Assembly: GCA_017464305.1 (NCBI GenBank)
Contig: JAFUDS010000001.1
Span: forward strand, 1 to 64,000
Reading direction: 5' to 3'
Length of the DNA stretch: 64,000 nt
Source: Clostridia bacterium
GTDB lineage: Bacteria; Bacillota; Clostridia; Christensenellales; Aristaeellaceae
Shown: positions 50,381 through 59,539 of the stretch, in pieces
How positions within the stretch are numbered: position 1 is the stretch's first letter
Layout of the letters: every line of letters starts with the position of its first letter
Made by a program: the position numbers and the translations under genes
Notes under the pieces: generated by a model
Told to the model about the DNA's origin: nothing
The model's database searches: none
The model's input: only the letters and a program-made list of their open reading frames with translations

Positions 50381-50991
50381 AGAAGCCGTCCCCTCGGGAG
50401 TCCCATGCTGGGTCCCTCAGGCGATATCTGGTGCTGATGCTCCTGATTCCCCTGGGATACCTGATGCAGGTCTGTGTGGTTACCTATTTCCCGATCGGTG
50501 GGGTGACGCCCAACCTGCTTTTCGCCAACATCGGCATTATCACCGTGGCCTATGGCCGGGTGCAGGCCCTGTGGGCCGGACTGATCTACGGCCTGCTGCT
50601 GGAGATTCTGCTGCCCTCCGTGCCCTTCGTCAGCCTGGCCGTGTATCCCATCGCCAGCCTCTTCGTGTCCTTCATCTTCGCGGATAAATCCCTGCGGCAA
50701 TTGCAGATGGATCGGGCGCTGAAGCGAAAGAGCCACTATATGGCCGCCTGGCTGCGAACGGTGCTTTGCGCCATGGTGAATGTGCTGGTGTTCGAAATCG
50801 TCAACGTGGCCTATATCTACCTGGGAGGCACCGCCCTGACCATCACCCATTTTCGCCGGGCGCTGCAGGATGTGGTGCTGACGGGGCTGCTCACTCTGCT
50901 GGTAGAATTTCCCGTCCGCCGCCTCATCTTCGGCAAGAGGGAGGTCGTCCCCGTGCTGAAAAACCAACCCATCCGGTTTGGGAAAAAGTAA
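50377..50991 (+). CDS. mreD: Rod shape-determining membrane protein MreD
   Basis: Encodes 204 residues, starting inside the mreC stop (ATGA overlap). Five to six hydrophobic segments: YLVLMLLIPLGYLMQVCVV, LLFANIGIITVAYG, LWAGLIYGLLLEILLPSVPF, VSLAVYPIASLFVSFIFA, AWLRTVLCAMVNVLVFEIV, and DVVLTGLLTLLVEFPV. The pattern and position match MreD of the elongasome, although the primary sequence of this family is weakly conserved. Followed after 19 bp by PBP2. Confidence 0.9.
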   Translation: MKKPSPRESHAGSLRRYLVLMLLIPLGYLMQVCVVTYFPIGGVTPNLLFANIGIITVAYGRVQALWAGLIYGLLLEILLPSVPFVSLAVYPIASLFVSFIFADKSLRQLQMDRALKRKSHYMAAWLRTVLCAMVNVLVFEIVNVAYIYLGGTALTITHFRRALQDVVLTGLLTLLVEFPVRRLIFGKREVVPVLKNQPIRFGKK

Positions 50992-51010
50992 GTAAGAAGG
51001 AGTTGATAGA

Positions 51011-53512
51011 TTGGAAAGAAGAAGCAAAAAGAAGTTCCAGGGCCTGGGCCGCTACATCGGCTTCGTCGTCGCCCTCTTCGCCATGTTTGTCTATCTGGTC
51101 TCCGGCCTGGTCAATCTGCAGCTCCGCCAGGAGGATTACTATCAGGAGAAAGCGGAGGATACCCGTACCAAGACCATCGCCCTGCGGGGCAAGCGGGGCA
51201 ACATTGTCTCCGCCGATTCCGTCATTCTGGCGGAGGATGAGCTGATCTATAATGTCACCTTCTATAAGGATGCCTCCAACGTCTCCGCCGCCACCTATCG
51301 CGCCTACACCAATTCCATCATCGATACCATCGGCATCGTGGAAAAGAACGGCGGCGAAATGGCCATTGATTTCATCATCGAGCGGGACCCGGAAACGGGC
51401 GAATGGCGCTTTAATTTCGGCTCCGGAGTTTCTGATTCCGTCCTCGCCACCCGGGAAACCCAGTGGCGGTCCAATAACTACCTGACCAGCATGACCCGCT
51501 ACGACACGGCGGAAAAATGCATCGAGCGGCTGAAAACCCGCTATCAGATTACGGACGATGTTTCGGAAGAGCTGATGCTGAAGATCATGGCCATCTATTC
51601 CGAAATGCAAATGAACATCTTCAACTCCCAGCCCATCGTCATCGCCAAGGATGTCAAATATGAAACCGTCATCGAGATCGAAACCCGATCCATGATGCTG
51701 CCGGGCATGGAGATCGAAATCGGCACCAAGCGGGTCTATCCCCGCTCCACCCTGGCCTCCCAGATCATCGGATACACCGGCGCCATCCCTACCCGAGCCA
51801 TGTGGCTGCAGCTGCAGGCCAAGGGATATTCCTACAACGACACCATCGGCCGGGATGGCATCGAATCCTCCATGGAGGACTGGCTAACCCAGAATTCCTC
51901 CCTGCGAAAGGGCTCCCGTGTCGTGGAGCGGGACCAGATGTCCAAGGTGGTTCGGGAGCTGAGCTACACCGAGCCCCAGGATGGCAACAATGTCAAGCTG
52001 ACCCTGAACGCCGCCTATCAGGCGGTGGCGGAACGGGTCATCGCGGAAAACGTGAACCTGACCCGGGACACCCAGGAGCGGCTCCTGGCCTCGGATAGCT
52101 GGCTGGAAGCCAACAAGACGGATATTCATAACCGGAACTGGGGCACCTATCCCCTGGATCTGGCGGAGCACGGGTGCCTGGTGGTGCTGGACATGCAGTG
52201 CCGGGTGCTGGCCCTGGCCAATTACCCCACCTATGACCTGAACGCCCTGGTGGCTGGCGGCAAGGAAGCCATGGCCATCCTGGGCGATAGCCGCAATCTG
52301 CTGCTGAACTATGGCATCCACGCCCGGGGAACTCCCGGTTCCATTTTCAAGATGGTTACCGGCACCGGCGCCTTGGTGGAAGGGGAATTGAAGCCCACGG
52401 AGCGCATCTCCGACGGCGGATATTACACCAAGTATAACCAGGACATCACCACCGCGCCCAAATGCTGGATCAATCAGAATTCCATCTATAAGCACGCCAA
52501 CCAGACCATCGTGGATGGCCTGTCCAACTCCTGCAACTATTTCTTCTACGAGCTCAGCAGCCGCCTGGGCGAGGAGCGGCTCTACCGCTACTCCTCCCTC
52601 TTCGGCCTGACATCCAAGACGGGCATTGACCTGCCCGGCGAGGTGCGCTCGGTGGTAGGCTCCCAGAACACGCTGTACGACCCCACCCGCCCGGTGAACG
52701 AGGCCAATCAGGATACCTCCCTGCCCATCATCGTGTTCAACTCCATCAAGACCCACCTGAAGAACTGCGGCGCCTCCCGGAACATCGATTATGATGACGC
52801 TCGCCTTTCCGCCTGTGCCAAGCGTCTCATGGACATGGCCGTAAACTACAACGAAAGCGAATGGCTGGATAACATGCGCACCATCCTGATGGAGGAGCTG
52901 AACATGACCAAGGAAATGGTCTATCTGCAGTCCGTCATCGGGGATACCTACAACTATATGAACGATATTAAGTGGGGCGGTGGCCAGACCATTCTGACAG
53001 GCATCGGTCAGTCCGTTACCGTGCTGACCCCCGTGGCCGTCGCCCGATACGTATGCACCGTGGCCAACAACGGCTATCTTTACAACGTATCCCTCATCGA
53101 TTCCATCTCCTCCCCCGAGGGCGAGATTCTTAGTCAGCGGGAACCCACCCTGATTCACCGCATTGAAAAAGCGGATGAATATCTGCCCCTCATTCGGCAG
53201 GGGATGCAAGGCGTGGTGGATGAGTCCGGTACCGCAGGTAAATACTTCCGGAACTGGACCTATTCCAACGACATCGCCGCGAAGACAGGAACCGCGCAGG
53301 TGACGAAGATCGACCTGGAAAACAACTCCTGGTTCGTTTGCTTCGCCCCCTATGAAAATCCCGAAATCGCCATCGCCTGCTTCATTCCCAACGGCTATTC
53401 CGGCGCCTCGGCCTATTACGCCCCCAAAAATTTCATCGAATATTACATGAACCAGAAGATCCTCCGCTCCGTGGAGGACTCCCTCCCCGCCGGCAACAGT
53501 CTGGCGCCATAA
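51011..53512 (+). CDS. Penicillin-binding protein 2 (elongation transpeptidase)
   Basis: Encodes 833 residues from a TTG start (GAAGGAG about 8 bases upstream). Class B PBP cross-linking peptidoglycan during elongation. One N-terminal membrane helix (about 15-37) is followed by the pedestal motif RGKRGNIVSADSVILAEDE. The transpeptidase domain has the acyl-Ser in S444-I-F-K447, S507-C-N509, and K758-T-G760. Large inserts, such as HLKNCGASRNIDYDDARLS between SxN and KTG, make it longer than the usual 600-700 residues. Partner SEDS gene rodA is encoded 1.1 kb downstream. mreC, mreD and this gene lie in one transcript. Confidence 0.95.
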   Translation: MERRSKKKFQGLGRYIGFVVALFAMFVYLVSGLVNLQLRQEDYYQEKAEDTRTKTIALRGKRGNIVSADSVILAEDELIYNVTFYKDASNVSAATYRAYTNSIIDTIGIVEKNGGEMAIDFIIERDPETGEWRFNFGSGVSDSVLATRETQWRSNNYLTSMTRYDTAEKCIERLKTRYQITDDVSEELMLKIMAIYSEMQMNIFNSQPIVIAKDVKYETVIEIETRSMMLPGMEIEIGTKRVYPRSTLASQIIGYTGAIPTRAMWLQLQAKGYSYNDTIGRDGIESSMEDWLTQNSSLRKGSRVVERDQMSKVVRELSYTEPQDGNNVKLTLNAAYQAVAERVIAENVNLTRDTQERLLASDSWLEANKTDIHNRNWGTYPLDLAEHGCLVVLDMQCRVLALANYPTYDLNALVAGGKEAMAILGDSRNLLLNYGIHARGTPGSIFKMVTGTGALVEGELKPTERISDGGYYTKYNQDITTAPKCWINQNSIYKHANQTIVDGLSNSCNYFFYELSSRLGEERLYRYSSLFGLTSKTGIDLPGEVRSVVGSQNTLYDPTRPVNEANQDTSLPIIVFNSIKTHLKNCGASRNIDYDDARLSACAKRLMDMAVNYNESEWLDNMRTILMEELNMTKEMVYLQSVIGDTYNYMNDIKWGGGQTILTGIGQSVTVLTPVAVARYVCTVANNGYLYNVSLIDSISSPEGEILSQREPTLIHRIEKADEYLPLIRQGMQGVVDESGTAGKYFRNWTYSNDIAAKTGTAQVTKIDLENNSWFVCFAPYENPEIAIACFIPNGYSGASAYYAPKNFIEYYMNQKILRSVEDSLPAGNSLAP

Positions 53513-53520
53513 GAACAAAG

Positions 53521-53715
53521 CAGGGGCCGTGGGGGCGAAGCCCCCACCCCAAAATAATCCCCTTCCTCTGTGCACCCTAACGACAGCTTTCGGCGCAAAA
53601 GAGCAGGGGTTGTGGCGATGAAGTCCCTTTCCCCTACTACGAACCAGTAACAGGAAAGAACAGGGGCCGTGGGGGCGAAGCCCCCACCTCTAAATTATCC
53701 CCGTCCCCCACCGAA
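53521..53715. repeat. GC-rich direct repeat with hairpins before minD
   Basis: A 28-base unit, identical at 53521-53548 and 53661-53688, contains the hairpin GTGGGGGCGAAGCCCCCAC. A degenerate third unit lies between them (about 53608-53640). Downstream C/G-rich sequence (53700-53750) forms another hairpin. It may act as a terminator cluster after PBP2 and is likely a dispersed repeat; a relative lies at 14581-14599. No gene is seen in 53513-53793. Confidence 0.6.
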
Positions 53716-53793
53716 GTGGGGGGAGGGGTGCAGGGGAGAGGGGTCCCCCCAAGCTGGAAAGCAGACTACTTAGAAGGAAAAGAAATTACAACC

Positions 53794-54603
53794 ATGAGCA
53801 CAACCTACCTTTTCGCCTCCGGCAAAGGCGGCGTCGGCAAATCCACCCTCGCCGCCAACCTGGCCGTCCTCCTGGCCCGGGAGGGCCACTCCACCGTCCT
53901 CATCGACACGGACTTAGGCCTCCGCTCCCAGGACCTAATGCTGGGGCTGGAAAACAGCGTGGTCTACGACCTCGTGGACGTGGCAGAGGGCAAATGCCTC
54001 CTATCCCAGGCCCTGATCGAAGCTCCCTCCCTCCCCGCTCTGCGGCTGCTGCCGGCGGCGCAGTTCGTCCGGGCCAAGGATCTGGAGCCCCGGAAGCTGA
54101 AGAAAATGATCTCCCTGTTGAATCAGGAATCTGAATTCATCCTCATCGACTGTCCCGCCGGCTTGGAGCGAGGCCTGCGCAATGTGCTGAACGCGGGCAG
54201 CAAGCTGGAGACCATCCTGGTGGTAACGCCGGATGATCTATCCATCCGGGATGGGGAGCGAGTCATTTCCCTGGTGGAAAACAAGGATCTGCCCCGGCCC
54301 CGGGTCATTGTCAATCGGCTGCAAAACGATCTGATCCACGCGGGGGAAATGTACTCCGCCCAGACCGTGGCCGCCACCCTGGATCTGCCCCTGCTGGGGG
54401 AGATTCCGGAGGATCCCACCTTCTGCGTGGCCCAGCTGCGCCATCGCCTGGCGGTGGATTATCAAGGCGAGGCCCGTCAGGCCCTGATCCGCATTGTCCG
54501 CCGGCTGCAGGGCCAGGAGCAGCCCTTCCCCGCCTATGGTCGGCGCAAAACTTCCTTCTTCCGGCGGCGTTCCGCCCCCAAATTTCGGGAGGTGAAAAAG
54601 TAA
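53794..54603 (+). CDS. minD: Septum-site ATPase MinD
   Basis: Encodes 269 residues from ATG 53794; the frame is open back to 53716 but only through GC-rich repeat DNA. Deviant Walker A SGKGGVGKSTLAANLAVLLA with the signature Lys, switch I IDTDLGLRSQDLMLGL, switch II FILIDCPAGLERG, and VVTPDDLSIRDGERVI. Pro, Asn and LG(E)IPED in the C-terminal half match MinD. The C-terminal end is unusually basic (GRRKTSFFRRRSAP), in place of a clear amphipathic membrane helix. No minC or minE lies next to it, which is odd for a MinD in this operon. Confidence 0.92.
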   Translation: MSTTYLFASGKGGVGKSTLAANLAVLLAREGHSTVLIDTDLGLRSQDLMLGLENSVVYDLVDVAEGKCLLSQALIEAPSLPALRLLPAAQFVRAKDLEPRKLKKMISLLNQESEFILIDCPAGLERGLRNVLNAGSKLETILVVTPDDLSIRDGERVISLVENKDLPRPRVIVNRLQNDLIHAGEMYSAQTVAATLDLPLLGEIPEDPTFCVAQLRHRLAVDYQGEARQALIRIVRRLQGQEQPFPAYGRRKTSFFRRRSAPKFREVKK

Positions 54604-54608
54604 ACCCC

Positions 54609-55835
54609 ATGACCAATCAATCTGAAAGCCGGGCTTATCAGGCGCATACGGACATCCCGCTGATCGTGCTGGTGGCCGCCATGTCCCTCATGGGCATTGT
54701 GGCCGTGTGCGTGGCCACTTACTCCCCGGATTCCAGCCCGGATGTCTCCTTCCTGAACCATGTGGTCGAATCCACCTACGCCATGCGCCAATGCCTCTTC
54801 GTGCTGGTGGCGCCCCTGGTGGTAGGCGTGCTGATGGCCGTGTCCTATAACTTCCTGTACTCCCGGGCGGAGTGGATCTATTGGGGCATGGTCATCCTGC
54901 TGGCCGTGGTTACGGTCACCAACCGGGCCCAGGGCGTGAAGGCCTGGCTGGATATCATCTGGGGCTACACCATTCAGCCCTCGGAGTTCGCCAAGCTGGC
55001 CATCATCCTGATTCTGGCCAAGCAGCTTTCCCGGTCCAATCAGCCCATGAGCACCCTGCGATCCTTTATCCAGGTCATGCTGACGGTGCTGCTGCCCGCC
55101 GCCATCATCCTGGCGGAAGGCGAAACCGGCTCCATGCTGGTGATCGTTTTCCTGACCGCCGTCATGATGTATTTCGCCAATGTGAATATGAAGGTCCTGG
55201 GCGGCCTGGCCGCAGCAGCCATTCTACTGGTGCTTTCCATCTACGCCCTGGCCGTCGCCACAGGGTCCACGGACTATCGCCTGGCCCGGATCTACGGCTT
55301 CCTGAACCCAGAGCTATATTCCTCCTCGGACTCCTATCAGATTCTGCAGTCCCAGATGGCTATCGGCTCCGGCGGGCTAACGGGTATCGGCATGTTCGTG
55401 GATGGCTCCATCAGCCAGCTGAACTATGTGCCTGCCGACTGGACGGACTTCATCTATGCCACCATCGGGGAGGCCTGGGGCTTTGTTGGCTGCATGACCA
55501 TCCTGGTCATGTACATCCTGATTCTGCTGCGCATGCTGTATCTGGCCTGGTTCACCCGGGATAAGTTCGGCCGCCTGGTGATCTGCGGCGTCATGGGCAT
55601 GCTGCTGTTCCATGTGTTTGAAAACATCGCCATGACCCTGGGGCTCATGCCCATTACGGGCATTCCCCTGCCCTTCATCTCCTATGGCGGCTCCAACATG
55701 GTTACCAACATGGGCGGTATCGGCCTGGTGTTGAACATGACCCGCAATCGCTCCCTGTCCGATGCCATCAGCACGCCCCAAACCTTCTATAATCCCTATC
55801 GATTCTCCACCCGTTTCAAGACCAGACCCTATTGA
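54609..55835 (+). CDS. rodA: SEDS peptidoglycan polymerase RodA
   Basis: Encodes 408 residues, about ten membrane helices. RodA is the glycosyltransferase partner of PBP2 in elongation. Conserved pieces: the periplasmic loop KAWLDIIWGYTIQPSEFAKLAIILILA, EGETGSMLVIVFLTA, the PADWTDFIYATIGEAWGF loop carrying the catalytic Asp, and the C-terminal LMPITGIPLPFISYGGSNMVTNM. It begins 6 bp after the minD stop and ends the block before a strong terminator at 55932. Confidence 0.95.
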   Translation: MTNQSESRAYQAHTDIPLIVLVAAMSLMGIVAVCVATYSPDSSPDVSFLNHVVESTYAMRQCLFVLVAPLVVGVLMAVSYNFLYSRAEWIYWGMVILLAVVTVTNRAQGVKAWLDIIWGYTIQPSEFAKLAIILILAKQLSRSNQPMSTLRSFIQVMLTVLLPAAIILAEGETGSMLVIVFLTAVMMYFANVNMKVLGGLAAAAILLVLSIYALAVATGSTDYRLARIYGFLNPELYSSSDSYQILQSQMAIGSGGLTGIGMFVDGSISQLNYVPADWTDFIYATIGEAWGFVGCMTILVMYILILLRMLYLAWFTRDKFGRLVICGVMGMLLFHVFENIAMTLGLMPITGIPLPFISYGGSNMVTNMGGIGLVLNMTRNRSLSDAISTPQTFYNPYRFSTRFKTRPY

Positions 55836-55931
55836 TTTGTGCTGCGGTTTTCCCTCGTAGAATCTCACTGTCGGCCTTCCGCCGGCACGGTTGATGAAGG
55901 AGATTTCTGAATAGGGCCCATGGGAATAAAG

Positions 55932-55972
55932 AGACGCCACCCGGAATCGTACTTTCTGGGCGGCGTCTTTTT
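55932..55972 (+). terminator. Terminator after rodA
   Basis: AGACGCCACCC and GGGCGGCGTCT (one mismatch) with a 15-base loop, followed by TTTTT. It closes the mre-min-rod block. Between it and argD is the 11-bp perfect palindrome AGCTCCCCCGC-AGC-GCGGGGGAGCT (55991-56015), which may end the argD transcript. Confidence 0.8.
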
Positions 55973-56084
55973 CGTATAACTACTTTCGAAAGCTCCCCCG
56001 CAGCGCGGGGGAGCTTGTAATCGCTTGTCTATAGGCGCAGCAAGCGAAATGCTTCCTACGGATTAAAATGGTTCAGCGCTTCCT

Positions 56085-57242
56085 TTATGTTGCCTCTGCC
56101 AGAATTTGAACTGCCTTTTCCAGCAGCTCCATGGGGATATTCAACGCCGGCAGCAGCCGCACCCGATCCTTCGCCGTCAGCAACAGCAGCCCCCGCTGTC
56201 GGCAGGCTTCCACTACCTCCCCGGCCGGCTTCTCCGTCTGGAGCCCCAGCATGAGGCCTAACCCCGTCACCTGCCGCACGCCGGGCAGCTTGGAAAGGGC
56301 TTCCTTCAGGTAGGCGCTCTTCCCTTGAACCTCCGCCAACAACGCCTCGTCAATCCTCTCCAGCACGCTCAGCGCCGCCGCACAGCACACCGGATTCCCG
56401 CCAAAGGTAGAGCCATGATCCCCATAGCCCAGGGTATGCTGCACCTCTTCGCTCAGCAGCGTCGCCCCCAGGGGCAATCCCCCCGCCAAGCCCTTGGCCG
56501 TGCTGACCACGTCCGGATGCAGCCCATATTGCTGATAGGCGTACAGCGTCCCGGTGCGGCCATTTCCAGTCTGCACCTCGTCCACCATCAGCAGCGCGCC
56601 CTGTTCATGGGCTATCCTTTCCACCGTCTGGGCGTATTCCAGGCTCAGGGGAACCACGCCCCCTTCCCCTTGGACGCATTCCACCAGCACGCCGGCCACC
56701 TTGTTCTCCTGGAAGGCGGCGGCCAGCTGTTCCTCCTTCTCCGCGTCCACATGGACAAATCCCGGCGTCAGGGGCTGAAACAGCTCGTGGTAATGATCCT
56801 GTCCCGTGGCCGCCAGGGTGGTTAGCGTCCGGCCATGGAAGCTGTTCCGCAGGGTAATGATCGTCGCGTATTCCGGGCCCAGGTGCTCCGCGGCATACTT
56901 CCGGGCCACCTTGATGGCGCATTCATTGGCCTCCGCGCCGGAGTTGCTGAAGAACACCTTGCCCATCCCCGTCCTCTGGCAAAGGGCCTGGGCCAGCAGC
57001 GCGCAGGGCTCCGTGTAATACAGATTGGAGGTATGCTGCACCTTCCCGATCTGGGCCGTCACCGCCCGCTGCCATACCTCGTCCGCATAGCCAAAGGTGT
57101 TCACGGCGATGCCCGTACCCAGGTCAATATACTCCTTCCCCTCCGCGTCCCAGCAGATGGAACCCTGACCAGAGACGATCTCTACCGGAAAACGCTTGTA
57201 GGTTCCGGCCACATAGGCCTGATCGATTTCCCGAATGCTCAT
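56085..57242 (-). CDS. argD: Acetylornithine aminotransferase
   Basis: Encodes 385 residues from ATG 57242 (ATGA overlap with argB; a frame extension to 57416 lies inside argB). PLP enzyme making N-acetylornithine from the semialdehyde. Class-III aminotransferase motifs: GKEYIDLGTGIAVNTFGYAD, FFSNSGAEANECAIKVARKYA, RNSFHGRTLTTLAATGQ, LLMVDEVQTGNGRTGTL, and STAKGLAGGLPLGA with the PLP Lys. Normal length. Last gene of the argCJBD operon. Confidence 0.96.
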   Translation of the reverse strand: MSIREIDQAYVAGTYKRFPVEIVSGQGSICWDAEGKEYIDLGTGIAVNTFGYADEVWQRAVTAQIGKVQHTSNLYYTEPCALLAQALCQRTGMGKVFFSNSGAEANECAIKVARKYAAEHLGPEYATIITLRNSFHGRTLTTLAATGQDHYHELFQPLTPGFVHVDAEKEEQLAAAFQENKVAGVLVECVQGEGGVVPLSLEYAQTVERIAHEQGALLMVDEVQTGNGRTGTLYAYQQYGLHPDVVSTAKGLAGGLPLGATLLSEEVQHTLGYGDHGSTFGGNPVCCAAALSVLERIDEALLAEVQGKSAYLKEALSKLPGVRQVTGLGLMLGLQTEKPAGEVVEACRQRGLLLLTAKDRVRLLPALNIPMELLEKAVQILAEAT

Positions 57243-58105
57243 TGCTCTTCCCCCTTGATCCAGGTGCCCGCGCCTTCGTTGGTCAGCAGCTCCATCAGGA
57301 TGGCGTGGGGTACCCGGCCATCCAGAATCACCACGTTCTTCACGCCCTCCCGGATGGCCTCGATGCAGCAGCTCAGCTTCGGAATCATGCCGCCGGATAC
57401 CACTCCGGTTTCGCAAAGCTCCTTTGCCTCCGCCAGGGTCATCTCCGGAATCAGGGAGGAGGGATCCTCCCTATCCCGCAGGATACCGTCGATATCCGTC
57501 ATCAGGATCATCCGCTGCGCCTGCAGCGCTCCGGCGATGTGGGCCGCGGCGGTATCCCCGTTGATGTTGTATACATGCCCCTCCCGGTCGCAGCCGATGG
57601 TGGAGATGACCGGGATATACCCCTTCTCCAGCAGATCCAGCACGGGTTTCACGTGGATATGGGTAATATCCCCCACGTACCCCAGCCGAGGATCCCGGGT
57701 TTTCGCCTGAATCAGCCGCCCATCCATGCCGGAGATGCCCAGGGCCTTCCCGCCCTTCATCTCCAGCAGGTTCACCAGGGTCTTGTTGATCTTTCCCGCC
57801 AGGGCCATCTGCACGATATCCATGGTCTCCTGATCCGTCACCCGCAGGCCGTCGATGAAGGTCGGCTCCTTCCCCAGGCGCTTCATCAAATCGTTGATCT
57901 CCGGGCCCCCGCCGTGAACCAGCACTACCTTGATACCAATGAGCCACAGGAGCACCATGTCCTCCATGACCTGCTGCTTCAGCTGCTCATTCACCATGGC
58001 GTTCCCGCCATACTTTACGACTACAATCTTCCCCGTGTACCGCTTGATATAGGGCAGCGCCTGGGTCAGCACCTCCGCCCGCTCCGCGTTGGTAAACTGC
58101 TGCAT
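57239..58105 (-). CDS. argB: Acetylglutamate kinase
   Basis: Encodes 288 residues (AGGAGA upstream). Phosphorylates N-acetylglutamate. Motifs: VVVKYGGNAMVNEQL, VLVHGGGPEINDLMKRLG, FIDGLRVTDQETMDIVQMALAGKINK, and NINGDTAAAHIAGALQAQRMILMTDIDGI, with VSGGMIPKL. The N-terminal helix (AEVLTQALPYIKRYTGK) is like that in arginine-sensitive hexameric enzymes. The 186 bp between argJ and argB hold a copy of the dispersed repeat. Confidence 0.97.
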   Translation of the reverse strand: MQQFTNAERAEVLTQALPYIKRYTGKIVVVKYGGNAMVNEQLKQQVMEDMVLLWLIGIKVVLVHGGGPEINDLMKRLGKEPTFIDGLRVTDQETMDIVQMALAGKINKTLVNLLEMKGGKALGISGMDGRLIQAKTRDPRLGYVGDITHIHVKPVLDLLEKGYIPVISTIGCDREGHVYNINGDTAAAHIAGALQAQRMILMTDIDGILRDREDPSSLIPEMTLAEAKELCETGVVSGGMIPKLSCCIEAIREGVKNVVILDGRVPHAILMELLTNEGAGTWIKGEEQ

Positions 58106-58140
58106 GGTTTATCTCCTTTTACATTCGATATCCAGTGAAC

Positions 58141-58284
58141 GAAGGGATGTTCCCCGTAGGGTGCCTTGGAGAACGTCGGTACTTAGGCGGTGGCGAGCGC
58201 ACACGCGCGAAGACAGCGCCTTTGTACCGCTACGTTCGGAACGGAGGCGAGAGCCGTTACCCCAAGGGGAACTCCCGCGCGTTC
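58141..58284. repeat. Dispersed repeat element, copy 2 (between argJ and argB)
   Basis: 5' block GAAGGGATGTTCCCCGTAGGG... with TTGGAGAACGTCGGTACTTA; middle block shared with copy 3 (GGTGGCGAG...GAAGACAGCGCCTTTGTACCGCTACG); 3' block GGGGAACTCCCGCGCG. Flanking GTGAACG (58135-58141) is the exact complement of CGTTCAC (58280-58286), extending the terminal stem. No coding content. Confidence 0.7.
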
Positions 58285-58291
58285 ACGCTCC

Positions 58292-59539
58292 TCACGTCCT
58301 GTAATCCCCGTTGATCTTTACATAATCGTAGGTCAAATCGCAGCCCCAGGCCGTAGCCTCCGCCGGGCCCATCTTCATATCGCAGAGGAACCGGACCGCC
58401 TTTCGGCTCAGCATGGTCAAGGCCTTCTCCTCGTCGAAGGAAAGAATATGCCCCTCCCGATAGAAGCAGATTCTCTCCTCCCCTTCCTCCATATACACCT
58501 CGATCACCGCGGGATCAAATTCCACCCCCGCGTATCCCAGGGCGCAGAGGATTCGCCCGCAGTTGGCGTCCTTACCATAAACCATGGCCTTCACCAGGCT
58601 GGAGCCTACCACGGATTTCGCCAGGGTCTTCGCGTGCTCCTTCGTGTCCGCGCCGATGACCTGGGTTTCAATCAAATGGGTTGCTCCTTCCCCGTCCGCC
58701 GCCATCTGGATGGCCAGGGCTTTGCACACGACGCCCAGAGCTTCCTCGAAAAGGGCGCTTTCCTCCCCCTCTTCCGTGATCAGGGCATTTCCGGCCATCC
58801 CATTGGCCAACACCAGCAAGGTATCGTTGGTACTGGTGTCTCCATCCACAGTAATCATATTGAAGGTATCCGCCACCACCCGCCGGGTCATCCTTTGCAG
58901 CAGCTGCCCGTCGATGGCGCAGTCCGTGGTCAGATAAGCCAGCATGGTGCACATGTTCGGATGAATCATGCCGGACCCCTTGCTCATGCCGCCCAGATGC
59001 ACGGTCACAGGCTGCTCGCCCTCCGCCGCCGGCAGCTCAAAGGCCACCGCCCGCTCCTTGTTCACGGTGTCCGTGGTCATGATGGCCTTGCTGGCCGCCG
59101 TGGCCGCCTCCGGGGAGGCTTCCAGGGTCTTCGCCATGGTTTGAATGCCATAGGTCATTTTGTCCATGGGCAGGTTGGGACCAATGACCCCTGTGGAGCC
59201 CAACAGCACCGCCCCGGGATCCAGCCCCAGAGCCGCTCCTGCCGCCTCCGCGCTTTCCCGGCACAGCCACAGGCCCTCTTCCCCCGTGGCCGCGTTAGCG
59301 ATGCCAGAATTGACCACCAGGGCCTGGGCCAGGGTTCCTTCCGAGACGATCTTCCGATCCCAGAGGACCGGCGCCGCCTTCACCACGTTGGAGGTAAAGG
59401 TTCCCGCCACCTGGCAGGGCGCGGTGCTGTATATCATGGCCATATCCGTCCGCCCGTGCTTCCGCATGCCCGCGGCGCAGCTGGCGGCCTGGAATCCCTT
59501 CGCGGCGCACACGCCGCCGTCGATCTGTTGAATGCTCAT
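58292..59539 (-). CDS. argJ: Glutamate N-acetyltransferase/amino-acid acetyltransferase
   Basis: Encodes 415 residues. ArgJ recycles the acetyl group from N-acetylornithine to glutamate and may also use acetyl-CoA. Conserved: GMRKHGRTDMAMIYST near the N-terminus, VNSGIANAATGEEGL, LLGSTGVIG, LGGMSKGSGMIHPNM, and the self-cleavage site CTMLAYLTTD. Thr198 would become the nucleophile; the residue before it is Cys197, where Ala is usual. Late motifs ITVDGDTSTNDTLLVLANG and MVYGKDANCGRIL are normal. ATGA overlap with argC. Confidence 0.95.
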   Translation of the reverse strand: MSIQQIDGGVCAAKGFQAASCAAGMRKHGRTDMAMIYSTAPCQVAGTFTSNVVKAAPVLWDRKIVSEGTLAQALVVNSGIANAATGEEGLWLCRESAEAAGAALGLDPGAVLLGSTGVIGPNLPMDKMTYGIQTMAKTLEASPEAATAASKAIMTTDTVNKERAVAFELPAAEGEQPVTVHLGGMSKGSGMIHPNMCTMLAYLTTDCAIDGQLLQRMTRRVVADTFNMITVDGDTSTNDTLLVLANGMAGNALITEEGEESALFEEALGVVCKALAIQMAADGEGATHLIETQVIGADTKEHAKTLAKSVVGSSLVKAMVYGKDANCGRILCALGYAGVEFDPAVIEVYMEEGEERICFYREGHILSFDEEKALTMLSRKAVRFLCDMKMGPAEATAWGCDLTYDYVKINGDYRT

